A stretch of 64,000 nucleotides of DNA from Uranotaenia lowii (taxonomy: Eukaryota; Arthropoda; Insecta; Diptera; Culicidae): positions 283,295,456-283,359,455 of the forward strand of contig NC_073693.1 of the NCBI RefSeq assembly GCF_029784155.1, written 5' to 3'. The first letter of the stretch is position 1; every line of letters begins with the position of its first letter. The notes beneath the pieces are model-generated. The model had not been told where the DNA came from, did no database searches, and saw nothing but the letters and a program-made list of their open reading frames with translations. Shown here piece by piece: positions 57,408-64,000 of this stretch. A program made the translations under genes and the position numbers.

Positions 57408-58427
57408 TTAGGCTTCCGCTTTTCCAAATCCGAATTTCCGGGCCTTACGCTTAACCACTGCCATCAGATTTTGTACAGCCGCCTTGTCCACCTTCTTCGC
57501 CGCAGAAAGCCAGTTTGCCTTGAACTGCTGCTCGTCCTTAGCAGTTTTTTTGGTCTTCTTTAGGTTCCGCTTGACAATAACCCAGTATTTCTCAATTGGG
57601 CGGAGCTCTGGCGTGTTGGGAGGGTTCTTGTCCTTGGGAACCACCTACACGTTGTTGGCGGCGTACCACTCCATGGCCTTTTTACCGTAATGGCAAGTTG
57701 CCAAATCCGGCCAAAACAGTACGGAACAAGCGTGTTTCTTCAGGAAAGGCAGCAGACGTTTATTCAAACACTCTTTCACGTAAATTTCTTGGTTGACAGT
57801 CCCGGAAGCTATGAAAATGCTGCTTTTCAAGCCACAGGTACAGATGGCTTGCCAAACCAGATATTTCTTCGCGAACTTTGACAGTTTCATGTGCTTGAAA
57901 GTATTTGCTACCTTTCCCCTTCCTTTTGCCGTATAAAACTCCTGTCCCGGAAGCTGCTTGTAGTCGGCTTTGATGTATGTTTCGTCGTCCATTACCACGC
58001 AGTCAAACTTCGTCAGCATCGTCGTGTACAGACTCCGGGATCGTGCTTTGGCCGTCGTATTTTGTTTATCATCGCGATTTGGAGTCACTACTTTCTTGTA
58101 AGTCGATAGTCCGGCTCGTTTTTTGGCTCGATGCACGGTTGTAGACGATACACCCAGCTTATTTGCGGCATCTCGGAGAGAGAGGTTAGGGTTTCGCGTG
58201 AAACTACTGGCAACTCTCTTTGTCGTCTCAGCGGCTTCAGGTTTTCGATTTCCTCCCGATCCAGACTTCCTGGCTGTTGACAAACGTTCCCCAAACTCTT
58301 TAATTACATTTGTAACGGTTGATTTGGCAACATTTAGCGGTTTTGCCAGCTTTACGTGCGAGTAGCTCGGATTTTCGCGATGCGCGAGCAAAATTTTGAT
58401 ACGCTGCTCTTCTTCCTTGGACGGCAT
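57408..58427 (-). pseudogene. DD37E transposase, full length with one in-frame TAG
   Basis: 340 codons including the final stop, starting MPSKEEEQRIKILLAHR; the upstream open frame is translated CA repeat and is ignored. The N-terminal paired helix-turn-helix includes SHVKLAKPLNVAKSTVTNVI (23-42) and SLRDAANKLGVSSTTVHRA (83-101). The catalytic domain has VVMDDETYIKADYK (Asp148), FWPDLATCHYGKKAMEWY (Asp241) and PPNTPELRPIEKYW (Glu279). There are 37 residues between the last two, the signature of the mosquito DD37E family. A TAG at 57647-57645 sits between Asp241 and Glu279, so this copy makes a protein lacking the catalytic Glu unless the codon is read through. The rest of the frame is open to the TAA at 57408, indicating recent inactivation. 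A basic C-terminus (KRKARKFGFGK) follows. Confidence 0.92.
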
Positions 58428-58474
58428 TTTGACAACTGAAGAGTGAATTCCAAAATCAAAATAGGAGCAACATT

Positions 58475-58916
<442 letters not shown>

Positions 58917-59243
58917 CCTTCAAAATGAGGGGTGTTCAGGTTTTTTAAATGCCAAATTGAAAGAAATACGTCAAATTGATATTGGCTGATATGAATAAAG
59001 CTCTAGTAATTGCTTTTGCTATTTTCGAGCAGTTTTGTTAGTCAATATCTTCGAATGGCATGCATATTTTTAATCCGGAGCAGGTTGAAAGTAAATGTTT
59101 TACTCAGCTTTTTCATATCTAGCTGAGCAAATGCTTTCAAATGTTGCCATTCAAAAGTTCGAGCAGAGTAAAAGCTATCGAAGCAATTGCTATTTTTTTA
59201 TTCATACCACCTATTGACTAAATTTTGACCGTATCACTCTTTA

Positions 59244-59665
59244 AGAATCACCACATGAACGAATACCACAAAGGGCATACAGTCAAAATACTATTTTTTG
59301 TAGTCTGAAGATTGTTTAATGAATAATTTGTATTGAAATTTCAACTCAGAACAACTTAAAGCTCACAAGGGATTGTTTTTGAAAAGAGTGTTTGTTTTAC
59401 TTACCACGAATTTATCACTCATGTAAAGTCAGTTGGAGCAATTCATTAAATCAATATCTAGATAAACTCAAGAATTTCTATAATTTTATGCTTAACAGTT
59501 ATAAACATGGAATTCCAATTTTTGTAAAACCGATATTATTTAAACGGATGTTCAATCTATATGCCGTTTCGTAATATTTCTGAGTAATAATTAACATGCG
59601 TCTTCACTGCTGACCACTGCTGCCCTTGCAGCTATTCTAGGGAAGTTTACTATCACCTTGAATTT
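59244..59665. other. AT-rich flank
   Basis: No recognised feature; the short frame at 59392-59574 has no known motif. Confidence 0.4.
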
Positions 59666-59775
59666 TAGTTGCCGGTAAGGCAACATCTAGGCGTGCGTGA
59701 CCTCGTGACAGCGTGTTTGGCTATCATCACGAATGGTCGCGGATCAAATCTGGCATCAGGACTAATTTTTTTCAT
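59666..59775 (+). mobile_element. Possible tRNA-derived SINE head
   Basis: The stretch gtgacagcgtgtttggctat, with acgaatggtcgcggatcaaa 3 bp further on and tctggc after it, resembles a tRNA-type D arm and T arm (B-box-like gcggatcaaatc). It is followed by a T run (about 59766) and AT-rich DNA. The B box is imperfect and no target duplication was found. A decayed tRNA gene is less likely, since no acceptor stem pairs. Confidence 0.35.
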
Positions 59776-60289
59776 TAGATTGTTTGATTGCTTGAGTAAG
59801 CAAATAAAATGAATTTGTAGTAGAACTAGCGTGCGTGCCGGCATGTATCGAACAAAACCAAAAACAAAGCAGTTAAGTAAGATGAATTGAGGTGATGGGA
59901 GGAGTAAAGATGGATGCCGAGAAACTGGCTGCACCACATGGGCTGGTGGTGACCGAAGTAAGAGAGGAGAGGAGAGGTTTTTTTTTGTTTTTCCTGATTA
60001 AACGATTACTTGTGAGCTGAACAGAAGGCCGTTCAAATCTGTAATGGAACTTTAAAGTTTCAATAAGAGCTTTAATTTTGGGCTGAATAAAACGAACTTC
60101 AGCACATTGATTATGCTAATTAAGCTGTGTTTGACCTTTTAAACGAGACTTTTGGTTGCTTGGGTAACTAAGGCTTGCTTCAGATAGAATTCAAACAAAA
60201 CCAATTGCCTATATTTCAGTTAATGATTTCTTCAAACTTTTAAGAAAAAATACGGAGGGAATTATTTGTCTCGGTTTCGAAGGAATTCT
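59776..60289. other. Unassigned stretch
   Basis: No gene; a gaggagaggagagg run at about 59962 is followed by a T run and AT-rich text. Confidence 0.4.
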
Positions 60290-61080
60290 AGATTTTATCC
60301 TGTAACACGGCTTATTAGGCGGCACACACCTTCCTCGTCCATCGTTTTAGCTATCTTAATCCACCAGGTCTTCATCTGATCGATGTCTTTGACAACCTTT
60401 GCCTTGAGTCTCCTCTTCATGATTGCCAGTGTTTTTCAATAAGCCGGGACTGGGGGCCGTTGGATGGTTTAAAGTTTTTCGGAACAAACTGAACTTTGCT
60501 GTAATGACAGTTTGCCAAACCTGGCCATAACATTCCGGGATGGTCGTGGGATCGAATGAAAGGCAAAATTCGTATTTGGAGATACTCTTTTTGGTAGAGT
60601 TCCGACGTCATTGTCTCATTTGTAACGAAAACTTTCGTTTCTTTGTCACAGCTGCAAATGCCCTGTCATTTTCGTTCAAATTTCTCGTCAAAAACAATTT
60701 AAAATTTGTCTAGAACATCCCCCCGAGCCGTTGCCAAGTAAAACTTTTGACCTGGGATTCGCCCAAAGTCAGGCTTGAAATAGGTTTCAGCGCTCATCAG
60801 AAGACTTGGTCAGCACCTGGTCGTACAGCTTCCGAACACAGATTTTGGCCACACTATTCTGTTTTATGGTACGATTTGGCTGTTTGCTAGCTCGATACGA
60901 CTTGATTCCTTCCCGGAGTCAAATTCTTCTCACGGTACTATGGGCAGCACCGAATTTTCTGTCCAAATCACGGTCCGACAGATAGGAATTCCTCTTGATC
61001 GTCTTCAAAACCTAACCACGCAGTTTCCGGTCGAGAGTTCCACTCCGAAGATTGGCTTGAGGCTTCCGAATCGTCGTTGA
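60290..61080 (-). pseudogene. Degenerate Tc1/mariner transposase
   Basis: On the minus strand, pieces read MSAETYFKPDFGRIPGQKFYL, corresponding to the first catalytic block with the Asp already lost. TSELYQKEYLQIRILPFIRS and MLWPGLANCHYSK follow; in the second, the catalytic Asp of PDLA has become Gly. The final block is NGPQSRLIEKHW with the Glu present. About a dozen residues between CHYSK and VQFVPKNFK are deleted, so DD-E spacing cannot be assigned. Stops occur throughout. It is an older, different family from the element at 57281. Confidence 0.75.
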
Positions 61081-61121
61081 TGTTTTCCTCTACCGTTTGA
61101 TTAGCTGATCTAGATGCAGAC

Positions 61122-61329
61122 TGTGGTGTATCGGAGCTTTATTTAGAAGCACAAATAAAATGCGGAATGAATACAAGTTTTTAAAGATGGAGTTGTGTAA
61201 AAACGTTAAGTCAACTTGTACCCATCAAGCGTGTACTTAGTATAACTATTATTTTAAGGACATTTCACCCCAACCCTGCGATTGACATGGAAAGAGACAT
61301 TGAGACGAATAAAGCTCCGATACACCACA
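61122..61329. repeat. 22-bp perfect inverted repeat with 164-bp spacer
   Basis: 61122-61143 (tgtggtgtatcggagctttatt) is the exact reverse complement of 61308-61329. It lies just beyond the N-terminal end of the dead transposase and may be the remains of its terminal or subterminal inverted repeats. Confidence 0.7.
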
Positions 61330-62130
61330 CAGACCTCAAAAGATTTTTCAAAAAAACTGTGCACAATTTTTTCCTTTTTTTCGGCTTTCTTATTGATTGT
61401 TTACAAAGTACAGTCGATTTGCAGAATGTCAAAAATACATACGTGAAACTGACGAAATTTCCGACACAAGGGTGCCAAGAATTTCCAAATCCGTCCACCA
61501 GGACAGCCACAATACGAGCAAAAGTTTGTTCCAATTGCAGCAATTGAAGCAAGCTTTATGTATGAAGACTCTTTACGGCTGTTTCATAAATTTAGAGTCC
61601 AAATGTCCCAAACTAAAAATCAGCAAACATCCACAACAGAGCTCTGCATGAAACAGAACGTTATTGCTAATTGTTGCGCCGTTTTGCTTCCTGAAGGCCG
61701 TCACGGCAGCTCAACTGCATGTTTGATACATCACAGAAATAAAAATCTAAGCTTCACATTTAATGTAAAGTTTGATTTCATGTAAAATTCAGTCATATGT
61801 GCTGTTTATTATTATGTTATATTGCCTTTTTTTAAAACAAAATCAAAATAGTCTATTACTCGAAAAAATTTCATAAACTTTATTGGATAGAAATTTTATT
61901 TTGTTCAAAGCTACAGTTCACCTCTTGTCCCTTATTCAATTTTTTTAAATTTAAGAATAACTCTAACCGATAAAGTTGATATGAAATTTTTTAATTAAAA
62001 ATGAATGGCACAAAAAGAAGTCATACTTATGGTTTAAATAAAATATTGCAGAATATTGTTTGAAAATATTGTTTCACTCGCTATTGCATCAAAAGTTATA
62101 ACTTCCTCGCCAGCCTTTTTTTCAGATTTT
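61330..62130. other. AT-rich stretch, no gene seen
   Basis: AT-rich. Overlapping frames at 61287-61785 show no known domain; one (61397-61651) has repeated Gln/Asn/Ser composition only. Confidence 0.4.
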
Positions 62131-62158
62131 TTTTTCAGAAATTTTCATCCTATTGGAT

Positions 62159-62352
62159 TTTTTGTTTGTTTCGATTATAGTCGTTTTACCATCGTTATGG
62201 CATTCGCGACTTTATCAACGTTGCAGTTGGCGGATCGTTATTGAAAAACTTATCCGGTACAACTGTGTTCGATGTTTACTCTTGGGCTCGAACTCGCGGA
62301 CATCGACTTAGGAGACAACAGACTTGCCAACTGAGCTATATCACAAGCCCAA
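62159..62352 (-). mobile_element. tRNA-derived SINE with target duplications
   Basis: Read on the minus strand, the 5' end is a tRNA-like head: gggcttgtgatatagctcag, an A box in tagctcagttgg, an anticodon-arm-like gtctcctaagtcgat, and a B box in cgagttcgagcccaagag. A tail region without coding capacity follows (cgaatgccataacgatgg), ending in an A-rich run. Two nested direct repeats frame it: cctattggat at 62149-62158 and 62353-62362, and a 17-bp repeat beginning tttttcagaaat at 62131-62147 and 62383-62399. Either could be the target duplication. It would be transcribed by RNA polymerase III and moved by a LINE. It is not a functional tRNA gene, since no acceptor stem closes after the B box. 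Confidence 0.8.
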
Positions 62353-62399
62353 CCTATTGGATGATTCATCACATTCCCTTCCTTTTTCAGAAATTTTCA

Positions 62400-62700
62400 A
62401 ACTTGTTTGATGGGAGTTCTGAGATCGGTTGTTAGTAATTGATGGTAAACGCATGAAATTCATGGAATTCATTTTCGGCTTACCAACTGTCGGGGAATGT
62501 TCAGCTACTATGTAAAACGTGATTTGAAACACGATTAATAAAAATTTATTAGTGAAAAATGCTTATTTTGGCTTAATAATGTTTGATGGACCGAAAAGGC
62601 ACAAATTCAATATAACAAAAAAAAGTTAATTCTGTCAAAGTGCAGTAGCTTGATATTCATAGGATCATCTCCTGAATAGGATTGATTCATTCCAACTCAA
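62400..62700. other. AT-rich gap
   Basis: No gene or repeat end recognised. Confidence 0.4.
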
Positions 62701-64000
62701 AAACTGATGCTGACGGTGCTGATATCTCAAGCCACTAAAAAAAAACAGGAAAATAGATCCAAGCATCGAAATAACCAAAGCTGACGTTGTATCCTGAAAT
62801 ATCTTCCCCTTTTCCTTGAAACGAGAAAAAAAAGCGATCTCCGCAAAAAACGTTAACATTTTCACTCGACAAAAACACGATCATCCACAGCAACAGCAAC
62901 GATATCCCGCGAGGTTTACCACGGAATTTTCGCCTAGCTAGAGGGTAAAGGAACGCGATGACTCGGCTTTTGTGTTTCCTTCCACGAAGCAACACACGGA
63001 CACGGACACTTCTGCCTCCCTCCTCGGCGACGATTGTAATATTATTTCTTTTTTTCTTCGTTGCTGTTGTTGTTGCTATTTTCCTGTGCTCCTGCTCAAC
63101 TCAACTTCGACTCGAGCATCCACTAACCAAAACAGCAAAGTTCTGAAACCGTCGTCGTTCGTTGCTCAGCCAGGGTCGCAAATGCGCAATCGCTTACTCA
63201 CTCAGCCGTTTTGCTCCCTGCACAGCCCGAGAATGGTTTATTTTTAGTTCATGGATCCAACAACACGCGGGTTTTGAGTCGGGATGGGATCACTACCGGT
63301 ATTCCTTGCGCAAAAGTCTTTCGCTGTATGGGTAGCTATTTAGTAAGGATGACGGTTCAACTTTGCCGAGGATGACTAAAACGACGAACGGTGATCTTTT
63401 TTTGGCACATTTATGTGCATCACACGCAGAGCAAAAAGGAGTCGTCGTCGTTTTCCTGCTCTCCACGGGTGTGGCAATCTTCTTGTCCGATGTTATTTCA
63501 GCTTCTTGATCCCGGCAACACGATCGCATCTAGAGGGACCAGGATCAGGGGAAGAAGGACGAACCGACCGACCGACAGAGACATGCAAGGAAGACCTAGT
63601 CGCACCATCATCAGAGAAAAGAAAGGAGATCCGCGGCAACAGCGTTATTGTGTAGAGTGTGTATGACATATCTCCTTGCTCCCCAACAAAGAATTCGTTT
63701 ATATGCACACCACACGAGCTGCAGCGTTCCTTATCAACGAACCAGATTCGAGACGTAAAAAAACCAACGAGGACATCGTCTTGTGTCGAAGTAAGTCAGC
63801 ACTAAAGAAAGAAGCGCACGCTTCCCCCATACAAGGGGGGATGAAAACGATCTTCGAGCTCCTTTTTCATCTCAAATAAATGTTCCTTTTGTTACTTTAT
63901 GTTCCGAGGATTCTTGAAAGGTCCTATCCAAACAAAAGAAATAAAAAAAAATCTCTAACCATGAACGAAGTTTCAAAAGTGTCCTTACCTCCTTTCGAAA
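62701..64000. other. GC-richer block at right edge, no recognised gene
   Basis: Balanced composition with gttgttgttgc and cgtcgtcgtt runs near 63064 and 63440. Frames of 60-90 codons on both strands overlap and carry no known domain. It continues beyond the window. Confidence 0.4.

Noticed and set aside
62270..62345. Functional tRNA gene on the minus strand
   Set aside because: A and B boxes are present, but there is no pairing acceptor stem. The sequence continues into a SINE tail and is framed by target duplications.

Overview
The window is eukaryotic and almost certainly from a mosquito (Culicidae). The evidence is the DD37E Tc1/mariner transposases (a family described from mosquitoes), a BEL/Pao retrotransposon, I-, LOA/R1- and Jockey/CR1-like LINE fragments, and the alternation of AT-rich repeat-filled stretches with GC-richer unique blocks. 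I cannot name the species. I see no convincing host protein-coding gene, rRNA gene or functional tRNA gene. Nearly every long open frame is a transposable-element protein or a by-product of a simple repeat, so the window reads as intergenic or intronic DNA crossed by many generations of mobile elements.

Layout, left half. 1-5040: AT-rich repeats, including two copies of a MITE-like family. The first copy is split by a 206-bp SINE-like insertion with 24-bp direct repeats. 5270-7741: a Jockey/CR1-like LINE remnant cut in two by a 1464-bp foldback element (5565-7028). Both ends of this foldback carry a V(D)J/Transib-type signal (CACAGTG, 23-bp spacer, ACAAAA-type nonamer), and it is flanked by the 5-bp duplication CGTCG. 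8105-9180: AT-rich repeat. 9290-13560: GC-richer unique blocks with a broken Tc1-type element (11289-12300). 13870-16510: a nested structure with flanks full of ACCTTTTT/AAAGGTAAA motifs, a small spliced Myb/SANT-like remnant and a LINE RT fragment. 16805-17806: a decayed DD37E transposase. 18250-21690: GC-richer unique block. 22162-26610: AT-rich and rich in foldbacks and MITEs, including a Harbinger-type MITE with TTA duplications.

Layout, right half. 27420-33780: two GC-richer blocks around an AT-rich gap. 34140-36990: degenerate tandem repeats invaded by a MITE. 39374-45660: LINE remnants from the I and LOA/R1 groups, plus a foldback with tRNA-like arms. 45735-47107: seven copies of a roughly 180-bp minisatellite. 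47704-54969: a near-intact, very young BEL/Pao element on the minus strand with 688-bp LTRs (one difference seen), GGTAG duplications, a PHD finger at the Gag N-terminus and one in-frame TGA. 57281-59241: a nearly intact DD37E element on the minus strand carrying a perfect (CA)220 tract in its 5' untranslated part and one in-frame TAG. 59670-62400: tRNA-like repeats, another dead Tc1/mariner copy and a SINE with clear target duplications. 62700-64000: GC-richer block.

The elements do not form a pathway. Their relation is stratigraphic: nested insertions give relative ages, and the BEL and DD37E copies are the youngest. All coordinates, alignments and repeat comparisons were made by eye.
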